A stretch of DNA of 64,000 nt from Strongylocentrotus purpuratus (taxonomy: Eukaryota; Echinodermata; Echinoidea; Camarodonta; Strongylocentrotidae): positions 9,369,551 through 9,433,550 of the forward strand of contig NW_022145609.1 of assembly GCF_000002235.5 (NCBI RefSeq), given 5' to 3'. Made by a program: the position numbers and the translations under genes. Below, one piece after another: positions 1-11,500 of this stretch. Each line of letters starts with the position of its first letter. Within the stretch, counting starts at the first letter, position 1. A model generated the notes under the pieces. It was not told the DNA's origin and did not search any database. It was given only the letters and a program-made list of their open reading frames with translations.

Positions 1-306
1 ATTTCCTTTGTGTGATCTCACTGCCTAGCACCTGGAAATATGCTAACCCTCCTCGACTTGTACTTCATTATTATTAATAGAATTCTAATTATACTTCATG
101 TTATTTGCATAATTTAGGAATTTTCCTAGTCAAAACTTCCAAGTCCCTACATAGACAAATACATCATCTGCATATACCATTTCAATCTTTCTATACACAA
201 TCTGCATATATGACATTATCGATTCTGGTATTACATATTCCACCAAATAGCCAATGCCATGTAATTTGGTTGTCATGGAAACAGTAATAAATGACATATC
301 ATCAAC
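1..306. other. No gene seen; left flank of foldback element
   Basis: AT-rich sequence without a supportable coding region. The short reading frames here are not conserved-looking and lack splice context. It ends at the insertion point of the foldback element that follows. Confidence 0.5.
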
Positions 307-314
307 GGTTCCAT

Positions 315-775
315 GACACATGCTCCGCCGACGATTGCTCCGCCGACATTTACTCCGCAAAACGCGACAATTGCTCCGCGACATTTGCTCCGCGACATTT
401 GCTCCGACGTCAAATGCTCCGCCGACAGGTGCTCCGCCGACAGTTGCTCCGCCGACAGTTGCTCCGCCGACAATTGCTCCGCCGACAGATGCTCCGCCGA
501 CAATTGCTCCTCCGACAATTGCTCCGCCGACAATTGCTCCGCCGTCAATTGCTCCGCAAAACGCGACAATTGCTCCGCCGACATTTGCTCCGCCGACATT
601 TGCTCCGCCTGAAGCGACACTTGCTCCGCCGACATTTGCTCCGCCGACATTTGCTCCGCCGACATTTGCTCCGCCGTCAATTGCTCCGCCGACAATTGCT
701 CCGCCTGAAGCGACAATTGCTCCGGTGACATATGCTCCGCCGACAATTGCTCCGCCCAAAAAGTGTCCCATTAAA
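315..775 (+). repeat. 15-bp tandem array, left arm
   Basis: About 30 head-to-tail copies of a 15-bp unit on the plus strand, with substitutions and a few shortened units. Because 15 is divisible by three and the unit has no stop codon in several frames, this array yields overlapping spurious open frames on both strands. The left array carries several more units near its inner end than the right array. Confidence 0.9.
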
Positions 776-1135
776 TACAAATGCTACTAGTACTACGACA
801 AATGCTTCGCCGACAATATTTTTTTTTCACGGGTTGTTTTTGTTTCTTTCTTTTTTTCTTCATTTTTTGAATGCATTTCATGACATTATGTAAATGAAAT
901 GAAATGAATGAATGTTGATAATGTGGGAGGAAAAAGCAGTTGCCTAAAAGTCGTTTCGAATATACTGAAATAACTTTTCATCTATCACTGTACGTCCAAC
1001 ATAATGTACACTAAACACTCATTACATGTCATGGGAAGTTTTTTTTTTTTTAAAGTAGAGCAGCAAGCCACATTCCCCAATACGCGCATACCTCCTAGTT
1101 AATTTCAAACAGCTCATCAATATGTAAGACCTCAA

Positions 1136-1446
1136 TGAAAGAAGACTAATAACATGAGAGGAAAGAAAAGAGCAAAAAAGACAACCGTTTTTTGCTATTC
1201 CCCATAATGTTTGATTTAAAAAAATAAAAAATAAAATTATAGCTCCTTACGCAAGTTCTCCGGCGAAAGATAATTACTCCGCTCAAAATCTGTTTCATGT
1301 ATTACTCATTAGCTGATCCAAAGCTCAAGGCTATCTCTCTCTCTCTGTCTCTTTCTCTCTCTCCCATGCTCCTCCTTTTCCTGTTTACACCGTTTTCTTG
1401 TCTTCTTTGCTCTTTTCTTTCCTCTCATGCTATTAGTCTTCTTTCA
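1136..1446. repeat. Smaller inverted repeat inside the foldback core
   Basis: About 40 bases at 1136-1178 (beginning TGAAAGAAGACTAATA) recur inverted at about 1407-1446. This nested hairpin lies just inside the left arm and is not matched at the right arm. A CT-rich microsatellite (1334-1365) lies between the two halves. The rest of the core to 2326 shows no coding potential. Confidence 0.7.
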
Positions 1447-2693
1447 TTTCCATCACTTCTTCTCTGCTCCCCCTCTCGAGTTCTATTTCTCTCGTGAAAT
1501 TGAAACGTAAAGTAATACAATCATGTAGTACATTCTTGTTTAGAATAATATTTTCAATAATATCCAGTCCATTTTCTAAAGGTTTCTTTCCTTTAGTTAA
1601 GTGTATGTAGCTTTAATATATATATGTTAGTGTGCAAAACACTCCGTTTCATTCGAGTACTTTGTTTTCACTAAATAATTTAAGGGACTCACGAAGCCAC
1701 CGGAAGAAGAGCAATTGGCTTATCATGAAGAACTAACATCAAACTGCAACAAAATGATTTGTATAAATGTGAATAAGCAGAAAGGCTGCCATCTCATTTT
1801 CCCGTCTGAATGGGTTCTCTTCCTTACGTATATAAGTGCCCTTATTTTCTAAACTTTTTTTTTATATTTGTGTGTTTATTAAATTTTCAATCATATAAAA
1901 ATTACATATTTACAAGTCATTGGTAATAATTAGACAAACAAAAAAACCAATATGTATAAGAACAACTAACAATAATGAAAGGACAAGAAAGTTATAAAAA
2001 AAAAACATTATAGTAAAAAAAAATACACTGTACACATATAAATCATAGTTTGAACTCCAGTGCATAAAGGGGAGTGAGGGGGCACAGGAATAAAAGTTAA
2101 ATCAACATGAGTATCATAAGTCAAATTGCCATTTCTTAAAATGCGAAACAAGCTTGTTCCGTTTTTCGCTGAGAAATATTCAATATCTTTTTGTTTCTTT
2201 ATAAAACTCTTAAAAAGATCAACACTTGGTAAATCCCCCTTACTTATTTTCTAAACTTCCATGATGACCTATTACATTGTATAATGCTTTACCTAGTAAG
2301 ATGCATTGATCGAGGTAATTTCAGGTATTACATATTGATGAGCTACTTGAAATTAACTAGGAGGTATGCGCGTATTGGGGAATGTGGCTTGCTGCTCTAC
2401 TTTTTTTTAAAAACTTCCCACGACATGTAATGAGTGTTTAGTATACATTATATGGGACGTACAGTGATAGATGGAAAGTTATTTCAGTATATTCGAAATG
2501 ACTTTTAGGTAACTCCTTTTTCCTCCCACTTCATCAACATTCATTCATTTCATTTCATCTACATTATTTCAAGAAATGCATTCAGAAAATGAAGAAGAAA
2601 AAAAGAAACGAAAAAAATAGGTGTAAAGAAAATATTGTCGGCGAAGCATTTGTCGTAGTACTAGTAGCATTTGTAGTTTATGTGACACTTTTT

Positions 2694-3085
2694 GGGCGGA
2701 GCAAATGTCGTCGGAGCAAATGTCGGCGGAGCAATTGTCGGCGGAGCAATTGTCGGCGGAGCAAATGTCGGCGGAGCAAGTGTCGCTTCAGGCGGAGCAA
2801 ATGTCGGCGGAGCAAATGTCGGCGGAGCAATTGTCGCGTTTTGCGGAGCAAATGACGGCGGAGAAATTGTCGGCGGAGCAATTGTCGGCGGAGCAATTGT
2901 CGGCGGAGCATCTGTCGGCGGAGCAATTGTCGGCGGAGCAACTGTCGGCGGAGCAACTGTCGGCGGAGCAACTGTCGGCGGAGCATTTGACGTCGGAGCA
3001 AATGTCGCGGAGCAAATGTCGCGGAGCAATTGTCGCGTTTTGCGGAGTAAATGTCGGCGGAGCAATCGTCGGCGGAGCATGTGTC
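2694..3085 (-). repeat. 15-bp tandem array, right arm
   Basis: Inverted counterpart of the array at 315-775, about 26 units, in the same order of variants when read on the minus strand. It is shorter than the left array by about four or five units, which suggests loss or gain of repeat units after the arms formed. Confidence 0.9.
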
Positions 3086-3095
3086 GGGTTACCAT

Positions 3096-3700
3096 CATCA
3101 ACACGTATAACTGGAATGTATTCTGCAACTTTAAGCTTTCTCCTCTGGAAATAAACCTAATATAGAATACATACAAATGCATTCATCATATGAATATAAA
3201 GGAAAAGCACATTTACCATTTCTAATAAATATTGAGTTTGTTTAGAAGGTTGAAAAACAAAAACGTTACTTTCCAATATCATGCTAACATAAAGTACACC
3301 ATGTCAGTCTTGCATTATGGTATAATCCATTTTCTTCAAAAATCTTGTTCTTTGACATTCTCTGAGTTATTAGAGGATCAGAATAATATGTATTTCCTCT
3401 TCTGACTAAATATCAACCTTTTCTGGCAACAGTTTTTTCTCTTCTCTTGCTTAGAACTTCTTCTAAAACGCTGTCCTTTCCTCAAATTTCTTGTCAAAGT
3501 CTCTAAAAATTCTCTGAAAGTTGCTCAAATGTTGACACCTTGTCCATGATGCTGACGCACAAAAATTCCTTAATTTCTTGACTGATCAATGTTATTCTAA
3601 TACGCGAAAAAGGATAAATGTCAGTTCCGCTTTCTGGTTTTAAAAACACAAAACACGAATACCTCTATAATTGGCACGGGACAGCGCTAGGCTTGACCCC
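3096..3700. other. No gene seen
   Basis: AT-rich spacer between the foldback element and the retrotransposon fragment. I see no reading frame, tandem repeat or inverted repeat worth naming. Confidence 0.5.
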
Positions 3701-5393
3701 TCATCTTAGAAACACAGAAATGTCTCTAAGAATCTGCCTCCATATTAAATAGAGCTTTGTAACTGGTCTCCCCTCAGTACGCTGGTTCGGGTCTTCACTC
3801 ACACTGTCGATCGAAGCCTTTCTCTTCTGGCCATGTCTGAAGGACTCTTCCCAAAGGCCAAACATTGCGGTGTGAGTGCTCGTCGACCACCAGTACCAAA
3901 TCGTAAACCTGGATGATGAGGGAGGTATCGACATGTTACATCACCTGGTTGACAATCTTGCTCTTCCACCACCTCGGCATAACCTTCAGTGTACTTGTAG
4001 TGCAGAGCGTGATCTCTACCTAGCTTCCTTCTGAGACTCCGCAACCTTTGTTCTGCTACCCATCGGTTGTCTGTCAAGCTACATGTAGGTCGTTTTTCCT
4101 TGAAGGGTATGTGAAACTGGTACTGTTCCATCTCTTTGCACTTCCCTTCATTCTGTATGTCAAGAGTCTTTCTGTCATTCACCGACATTCCTTTGTCTGG
4201 AATAGCAGCAGCAGGGCCATGCAAGGACCATACAAGTACAGTACGTACATTCTCTAAGGGCATCAGGGCAAAAGGCGCATCTTGCCCTATCAGGAGTCCC
4301 ACTTCTTGTCCGCAGGCAAATGGTAGATCCAGCCCCTCTAAGTGCTGCCATCCTTCTAAGTCTCGCATACTGGCCATGTCATCACTCAGTAAGTCGGTCT
4401 TCCTGTTGGTAGAAACCTTCTGAAGCTTCACTCTTTCTGTCATGAGACCTGTGTCTACCATACGACTCACAACTTGAGTCTGGATCCTTCCATCAGGATC
4501 GTCCAAGGTTGATATGGAAAGTATGCGCTCTTCCCCCTGTGCTGATACTTTCCTTACTAGGCCCTCTGTGCAGAAGAAAGTGGTCGAACCAGAGTCCAGT
4601 AGAGCGTAGGTCCGAACACATCTATCTCCATCTGCTGCCTGAACATGCACTGGACCTATGGGAAGTACACATCGCATACCGGCCCCTATGGCGATTCCGT
4701 AACTTGCTTCTGACCCAGTTAACATGGAGCCATTCTGTTCTGTGGTTTCACTCTGATTAGTGGTGGTATCATACTTCAAGGGCTCTCCATGCTGGGAGAA
4801 GTCCTTGTCTGTTACAGTAGCGCTGACCATGTTGGGTTGCAACTCTGAGGGCCGTCTCAGCTGGTAGACACCCTTCTCTAAATCTGTAGCCATGCTGGGC
4901 TCCGTCGTCAAAGCCCCTCTTTGTTGAGAGACATCTTCATCTGCAGCAGCAGTCTCTCTCCACGCTGGGAGAAGTCCTTGTCTGTAGTGCTGACCCTGTT
5001 AGGTTGCACCTGTGAGGGCTGTCTCAGCTGGTAGACAGCCTTCTCTAAATCTGTAGCCATGCTGGGCTCCGTCGTCAAGGCCCCTCTTTGTTGGGAGACA
5101 TCTTTATCTACAGCAGCAGTCATGCTCTCTCCATGCTGGGAGAAAACCTCTTCCTCAGCTTTTGCCATGCTGAGTCTTGTCTGTAGCTCAAGCTTACTCC
5201 TTCTCTGCTTCAGCTTAAACTCCTCCAGTTCAAGAGCTTGTTGTTCGTTGAGAGCTGCTGCCTGAGCTGCCAAGGCCGCTCTCTTCACCATTGCTTTGAC
5301 TCTAGCTCTGGAGGTACTGCTTGTGCTGCTCTTGCCAGTCTGGCTTGCTGAATCCCCGGGCTTGACGGACTCTTGATGGGACATATCGCTCAT
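3701..5393 (-). pseudogene. Degenerate BEL/Pao retrotransposon gag-pol fragment
   Basis: Two overlapping minus-strand frames (5393-4908 and 4911-3799) form a broken polyprotein. The N-terminal part has an Arg/Lys- and Glu/Ala-rich coiled-coil stretch after a Ser/Thr-rich leader, as in gag regions of BEL/Pao elements. The second frame contains an aspartic-protease signature (LLDSGSTTFFC) followed by the spacer typical of peptidase A17 and the start of the Pao reverse transcriptase region (PFKEKRPTCSLTDNRW, then YLPHHPG). The main capsid region and any zinc knuckle are missing between coiled coil and protease, and the polymerase is cut off soon after it begins. Frameshifts follow the YLPHHPG motif. 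I see no intact partner long terminal repeats. It is a dead or non-autonomous remnant. Confidence 0.8.
4783..5150 (-). repeat. Imperfect ~170-bp tandem duplication inside BEL/Pao remnant
   Basis: The block containing CTGGTAGACA recurs at 4861 and 5028, and GCTGGGAGAA-like sequence recurs near 4791, 4964 and 5135, giving two full copies and part of a third. Offsets of 167 to 173 bases are mostly not divisible by three. The encoded peptide (MATDLEK, VYQLR, KDFSQ) is therefore repeated in different frames, which helps explain the split reading frame. Confidence 0.75.
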
Positions 5394-6639
5394 GTTGACT
5401 TAAAGCACTGTTGTTGAACTTAATGTAGCGTATAACCAACCAATCGGACTGACTGCACTCAATAAATAGCGACAATTTCAAGCATGATGCGATACCGTTC
5501 ATAAAAGGCGGTTCAACCTGAAATTTAATCAGAATTATAAACAATCATAAATAATATGTCGATTTTCAACTGTGTTCACAAATAATCTTGCATCAAATGA
5601 GTTGTATGATTAATGCACGTTTACTGAAATTACATATTATACTGTTCCAAAATGAAATATCAATGCCCACTAAATATTATGTTCTATTTCCTTATAGCAG
5701 ATGAATAAAAACCTTTAAGATACCCTAATATGGCTGCTTCAATTTCCTTTGTTCACTAATATTTGTGTGCCGTGATAAAACAATAACCCTTTTGGCTCTA
5801 CACATATTACCCTATATTCCTCTTTATATACATGTCTACAGTTACCAGAATTTATCTACATTCTGTCACTTTATACAACTGCCTATATATATAAATGATA
5901 TTAAATAACACAACACGGTCTGTACAACAGACTATCCCCATAGCACTACACACATGCACGGTATTATGTAACTGCACATGTAATGCATCATAAAAGTTAC
6001 TGTGCGTATAAATTACTTTCATAACAAATTTTATACATCAAATTATCTGAATAATATGAACGTTTTAAAGCCAACACCCAACTCAAACTGACGGCTAATT
6101 ATCAATTATCAACATCATATGTTCAAATTATACTCACAACATTGGGCTTGTCTGGAAATACTAAATATTGATCGCAATCAGAAGGATGACTTTTCCCAAA
6201 ATTGAGAATCATTTGCAGCTAAATTGTTACGCCCCCACTCGGCAGACCAAAAATTCAACCAAAAAAAAACATCGCTTCTGACGTCATACTCCGATCGTCA
6301 ACTGAAACAAAAAATGTCCTCACAAAACAGAGATTAGTATCTTACAATTCATATGAAACTTCTTTTCTAACACAAAATAGTTATTTGATGTAATTAATAA
6401 TGATAATTTATGCAAATTTGATGCGATTTTCGAATATTTAATTTCTTATGTATTTTATTGTTTTTTATTTCTTATTATATCTATTGTTTTATTTCTAATG
6501 TATTCTTTTGTTCTGAAATACATCAAGTTACTTTGAGAAACATATAAAAACAATTTGATATCAATTCATATCTTCACATTTCTGCTTGTACATGAATATA
6601 TGCAATTATAGCACTTTTTTGATGACATGCGCATACTAA
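5394..6639. other. AT-rich spacer, no gene seen
   Basis: No supportable coding region. A sequence beginning TGTTACGCCCCCACTCGG at 6227 resembles the start of some LTRs but has no matching end that I could find, so I do not call it. Confidence 0.45.
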
Positions 6640-6824
6640 TTGTTATGTAACACCTTACAGGTATATCCGATTTCGACGAAAATGGTATCAAAATGTGCGT
6701 AAGACTTGAGGGGAAAAAGTCATGAAACGACAATTCGAAATTCCGAGCGGTTGCGGCGCAATCTTCGAAAATGTCGAGGGGGGGGGGCCTCCCAGGCCCC
6801 TCCCCCCCAGTACAGGGTTAAATA
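6640..6824 (-). mobile_element. Truncated TTAA-type MITE, same family as 46244-46963
   Basis: Read on the minus strand from 6824, it starts TTAACCCTGTACTGGGGGG and then runs through sequence resembling the interior of the element at 46244 (CCGAAACCGCGG-like segment, TTTCATGACTTTTT, TACGCA). The distal end is missing. A terminus starting TTAACCCT is what piggyBac-type elements show. Confidence 0.65.
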
Positions 6825-6829
6825 CAAAG

Positions 6830-7905
6830 AACGTTTTTAAATCCTCGAAAATTTGCATCGTGATAAAATTTAAATGATAATAATCGACTGCTTTTACACA
6901 TCTAGTATACAAGTTGTAAATCAATAATGGGCTTTTCACTTCGAGTCGAAGGAGTTACGTTAGTCATAACCATAAATACAGTTATCAATACTAACTGACT
7001 TTTCTCCTTGTTTGTTAAAGCAAACTAATTTTTTATCGAATGGTTTGCCACATTGTTTACAAAACTGTATAAACCAATGAAATAAAATTCACTTTGCTTT
7101 ACATAAAACATAGTTTGCTTATGCATACATGAATATTACAACAAATAAAGTTACTTCTGTTTAGTATACAGTTCACAATTAAGGTATTATATTTTGTACG
7201 TTTGCCGTTTACCACTTTCAAAATCATGTCAATTTGAACACATTTGCACAATTACGATTTACTTGATTTTTGATGCATTTCTCTCTTTTCCTGTCTGAGC
7301 GCGCATATTAATAGACAATAGTTTGCAATATATATATACATATAGTTGTATCAAAACAATTTCTTCGTAGATAATGTGTACTGAAATACATAGATTTTAA
7401 ATCAAAATTTGTATTAATCATCATTTTCTACAACAAACATAATTATTCACTTCAAATTCACATTCATTAAGTCATTAAAAAAAACTAGCTAATATTACAT
7501 ATTTACACGAGTCTTAAACAACAACACAATGTTGGTAATCAAACCTTTTTTTGTGTGGAAAGTACTGATATTCAATATTTTTCGTAAATGAATCTAAATA
7601 TTTCAACAATAGACAGAAAAGTACAAAAACAACCTCTATAAATACCAGTCAGACGGGATAAACAAAGACAAACAATGATCTAAGGAAAGCAATTGATCTT
7701 GAAAATTGCATACAAAATATTAGATACTATTCACTTTCCACCAACGATTAGTTGGCATAGAGCAATCATTGAACCAAAATTAAACCAAAATTGTACATAT
7801 TACAGACATGAATTACAGACAGTCCTTAAGACATATTTCGAAACAAAATTTACGTGTACTTTATAAGTTCGGAACATTCACTCGACCATGCACCCAAAAC
7901 AATGC
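6830..7905. other. AT-rich spacer, no gene seen
   Basis: Very AT-rich with short homopolymers. No reading frame with protein-like composition and no repeat structure that I can support. Confidence 0.45.
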
Positions 7906-7911
7906 ACCTGT

Positions 7912-8025
7912 ACAGATGAGTATTAGTTGTCTTGCTATAGGCCGTAAGTCCCAGGCTGGGATTCGAACCATTAACCTTTGGATTGATAATCAAGTGAATG
8001 AACCACCTATACCACGACACCTCCA
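7912..8025 (-). mobile_element. tRNA-derived SINE fragment
   Basis: Read on the minus strand, it opens with a tRNA-like head with an A-box-like TGGTATAGGTGG and a perfect B box GGTTCGAATCC (plus strand 7959-7969). It continues into a tail with GGACTTACGGCC. The same tail word occurs in the SINE at 43803, so both are probably members of related SINE families. The anticodon arm does not fold as a good tRNA, so it is not a functional tRNA gene. Confidence 0.65.
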
Positions 8026-8127
8026 TAATAAGTTTTTCCCGTAATTTCCCTATATTTTCTTAGGCTAAAAGAAAATGCTCCACAAACAAAATATATACAA
8101 ATACAGTTTCATCTAGAGATTTTAGAA

Positions 8128-8258
8128 CCATAATTCAAACAACACAGCTATATGAATTTAAGAATCAAATGCAAAGTTCTCGTACACAGAGCACCATTCA
8201 AACAACGCAAAGCTATATGAATTTAAGAATCAAATGTAACGTTCTCGTATACAGAGTA
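8128..8258 (-). repeat. 65-bp tandem duplication covering the receptor's last codons
   Basis: The segment carrying the last coding codons and the stop (TTA at 8223-8225 on the plus strand) is repeated 65 bases further downstream (TTA at 8158-8160). The downstream copy could encode SVYENFAFDS plus stop, compared with the real C terminus SVYENVTFDS. Since 65 is not a multiple of three, the second copy lies out of frame in the 3' untranslated region. Confidence 0.85.
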
Positions 8259-8501
8259 GGGTTGTTGAGGCTTTGACTTCGGTCTATCCTGGCTCCTCTC
8301 AGTCTCTACGTTGCCATACATGAGCGCGGCGGCGCCTGCATCCTGCGGATCTGTGATCTCATACGGGTTCTCTTCCGGGTCAAGTGTATAGTCGATCTCT
8401 ACATTGCCATACGTGTGGTCATCTATCGGGTACGGAAGCTGCTCATAGTTCTCAGTGTGCAGGTATTCACGGATGGCATCGTAGATGAAAGCATATTCCT
8501 C
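8223..8501 (-). CDS. Last exon: D2 end and tyrosine-motif tail
   Basis: This exon encodes the final 92 residues of the receptor phosphatase. It opens with EEYAFIYDAIREYL, the last helix of the second phosphatase domain, then a acidic tail rich in tyrosines. Three tyrosines sit in Y-x-N sites (TYGNV, MYGNV, VYENV), the consensus bound by the Grb2 SH2 domain. LMYGNV and SVYENV also satisfy the ITIM pattern [ILVS]xYxx[ILV], the site bound by SHP-type SH2 domains. A further PYEIT site lies between them. The stop is TAA, followed by an out-of-frame duplicate of the last codons. That these sites are phosphorylated or bound is inference. Confidence 0.9.
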   Translation of the reverse strand, partial: EEYAFIYDAIREYLHTENYEQLPYPIDDHTYGNVEIDYTLDPEENPYEITDPQDAGAAALMYGNVETERSQDRPKSKPQQPYSVYENVTFDS

Positions 8502-11500
8502 CTATATAAGATTGTATGGGAAGGTTCTATTTGTTAACTACTTAATATTCATTGGCATATAGAGATGGAGATATAAAGATTTATTTAGAATTAAAACAAA
8601 AATAAATAGAATCAGTTCAGTTTCAGTTCAGTTCAGTTTATTTTATTTTTGCACGGCACCAACTTCAGCCAAAGGCTGTTCTTCTGTTGGTCCGTGCAGA
8701 ATAAAGATGGTACTTTAAAAGGGGGACAATATACGAATACATTTTCGCACTAAATTAAGATTTTAGTATTCAGAGGCTGTATTCCTTTCATGTAAACCCC
8801 AAAATAGGAAACAATCATTGATTTGACTCTGATTAAATTATTTCAAATATCTATTTCGACTTAGTAATCTACCACTGCATACCATAGCACAGTAAAAAAA
8901 AAAAAGAATATTGACATGTCGCAATTACAGATTATATTTCATCATAATTCATGTTATCTACTTATTGTACGGGGAAGTATTTGACCTGTGTGTTAAAGAT
9001 ACCAATAATTGTCATACCTCAGTTTGGACGAACTGCATCCTGTCAGCTCGCAGTGTCTTGACTGTCTGGAAAATATCGACGGAATCTCTCTCCGCTATCT
9101 GAGCGATGCACTCCATAGCAGTGCAAAGCACACCTGTTCGCCCAGCACCACTCCTTTAAATCCAAACAAAAAAAGAAAATAAGTTTATAGTACAATAATC
9201 CAGGTTCACTATAAACATGTGACTATTGGGTGAAATTATTGCATTTTTAGTATTAGTTCTCGTTACCGAATAGACCTGTTTTCTAAAGCATTTCACTTTC
9301 TGCATGTTTCTCTTTAGAACCCCTTGTTTCTTACTATTCAATTAACCTGCTTTACGAAATCGCATCTCTATGATGGAACCCACTTTGCATACATCAACTG
9401 CTGCTATGTCTAACAAGGCCTGACAAGCTTTTGTGTTGCCAATGGAAATATTTCTTCAAGAGGTAATTCATCAAATTTTTAAACAGGCTATTTGCTTAAA
9501 GTAGCCACACGAAGAAATCAAAAGTATTTTGAATTGATGCAAAACTCACATCATTGCGAAAGGAAAGCCTTGCCGATCAAATACAACAACTCTTCTCTAT
9601 ATGTTTGGAATCAACTCTCAAAAATGTTAGTTTTGAGATCCAGATTTTCTGCCTTCAGCGGTCCTTTGTAGAGCGTCAATATTTGTGACGTCACATACGG
9701 GACACGGCTGGCTAGCTGCATACTGCTACACGGCACTGAGCTGTTCGTCCAGTGTGTGACGTCACAATTCAGAGCTCGCTACGCTTGTGTGTTTGACTTA
9801 CGTTCAGGGGCGTTCGGGGGTCTAAGGAGGGTCTTGACAAATTGCATTTTACGCTTTTCCATGATATCTATATGATATCTCTGCAAACTGTTCGTGTTTT
9901 TCAAGAGAAAATCTTTCCATCCATATGTAATTTGTTCTAATTATGAGTTGTTAGTTAATTTTCTTTGTGTAGTTCCTTTAACGTTGTAGAAGAGTTTTAA
10001 GATTTTAAAATCATTGCCTTGGTTGCACAAAATTTACCTCAATTTGTTTAATTCATGGGCCGATCCTATTTCCATCGACTTTAAAAAGCATTAAAAAGAT
10101 CCTAGACTCACAAACAATGGACAAGAATGGAGAATTCATTCATTTTGTTAGTGGAACCTTTGACAGCACGGATGAGCTTGATCAACGACCTAGCCCCTGA
10201 TTGTTGATCTGATCCATGTTTAGGCCATCCATGGAACTGGTACTGAGTGACGGTGTGACTGGTCTAAAAGAAAACGAATCAAAACAATCCGTGAAAATGG
10301 ATGTATAAGGCGTATTAGAATTAGTCACAACATTGCATCTTATCTTTGTATTGTACCAGACATGGATAATGATGTTACACTGGCTTTGTGCTCACAAATT
10401 TTATTTGTCTATGTTTCAAAAACAAAATAGTAGTTAAAAGAGGAAATCGAGTTCTGGTAAAGATAAAAAATAACAATTGTGATGATTCCCATTTTGTCAA
10501 TTTAATTTTAGAATATTAAAGATAACAGAAATGACCCCTGAAAAAACTGAAAAGTTTGAACCAAACGCTCATGTCACATGTGTAGTCCCTTTATATGCAG
10601 CGCATATGATTTTCAGCAGCACTGAGTTAAATTTGATATTGATCATTCCAAGACCTCACCGTAGTATGTACTACATATTCAACTTCTTTTCACAGTTGCT
10701 CAATTACAGACAGTTTCTTTCACAATATTAAATACTCTTGCATGACTAACTCAGCTTTATATTTTTAACATAAGTGCGATATTAACAACGATCAGATCTC
10801 CGGGTGATTTATATTCATCAAGTCGCAATTCGTCCGGTAGGTGAAACTGTTCCGGTTGAAATTCATAATGCGGTTTGCCAATTACAATATTAGATTTCTT
10901 GATTGGTTAAACAAAAATCATTTCAAATAAGGGTATCACATTAAAATTCCCCACCCTTCTTCAACACTTACTATAATCGTAAAGAAAATATATGAAATAA
11001 GACATACTTTGGAGTTTCTGGTAATTTTGAGTTTACGAATGGTCATGTCCCCATCAGTTGATGTTGATAAGGTTGTAACTGAATAGGATCCAAACTGAGC
11101 TGAGTCAGCATTAGGCCAGTACTGTGCACAGCTCTAGAAGAAACAGAAGTTAGGCTGTCGTTAAAACATCAATATATGTTTGTCCTTCTTGTACACCATT
11201 CTCTATCATCCTTCCTTCCTCTCGCTCTTCTGACGTATTATATTTATATTTCTCGCTCTTGCCGTTTTCCTTTCCCTTAATAATGCACCAGGTTTCTTGA
11301 ATCACCATTACTAGTCACTTTAGCCGTGTTAGTTTTTTAAATGAGCCTTATGGACCCTGTGCAGATTAGCCTTGTGCTAACCAGGTAATCCAATAAAGTC
11401 TACTCCTATACAACTTTTATTACTATTTCTACTATTACTACTACTACTGCTACTACTACTACTACTACTACTACTATTAATCCAGGGAGGAGTTCGAACT

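Larger units (their letters stand above)
315..3085. mobile_element. TU-like foldback transposon with 15-bp repeat arms
   Basis: The element has two long inverted arms. The left arm is 315-1130 and the right arm about 2327-3085. The outer part of each arm is a tandem array of a 15-bp unit (GCTCCGCCGACAATT and variants); the inner part is unique sequence shared by both arms. Variant units, such as one with GCAAAACGCGACAATT, occur at matching places in both arms, so the arms are true inverted copies. The core between them has no transposase-like reading frame, so the element looks non-autonomous. Flanks show an imperfect direct repeat, GGTTCCAT at 307-314 and GGTTACCAT at 3087-3095, consistent with an 8-bp target duplication. 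The design (outer 15-bp tandem domain, inner unique domain, variable middle) matches what I know of sea urchin TU elements. Confidence 0.85.

Noticed and set aside
315..775. CRISPR-like repeat array
   Set aside because: Units are contiguous 15-mers without spacers, and the genome is eukaryotic.
130..790. Several long overlapping repetitive open frames on both strands
   Set aside because: They arise because the 15-bp repeat has no stops in several frames; composition is periodic and matches no protein.
2589..3182. Repetitive open frames in the right arm
   Set aside because: Same cause as in the left arm; mirror images of those frames.
6227..6260. LTR start of the BEL/Pao element
   Set aside because: Orientation is opposite to the gag-pol remnant and no second copy was found.
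9146..9153. Alternative acceptor giving HCFGAGRTG in D2
   Set aside because: It would shorten the P-loop to CX4R; the acceptor at 9154 gives the proper CX5R spacing.
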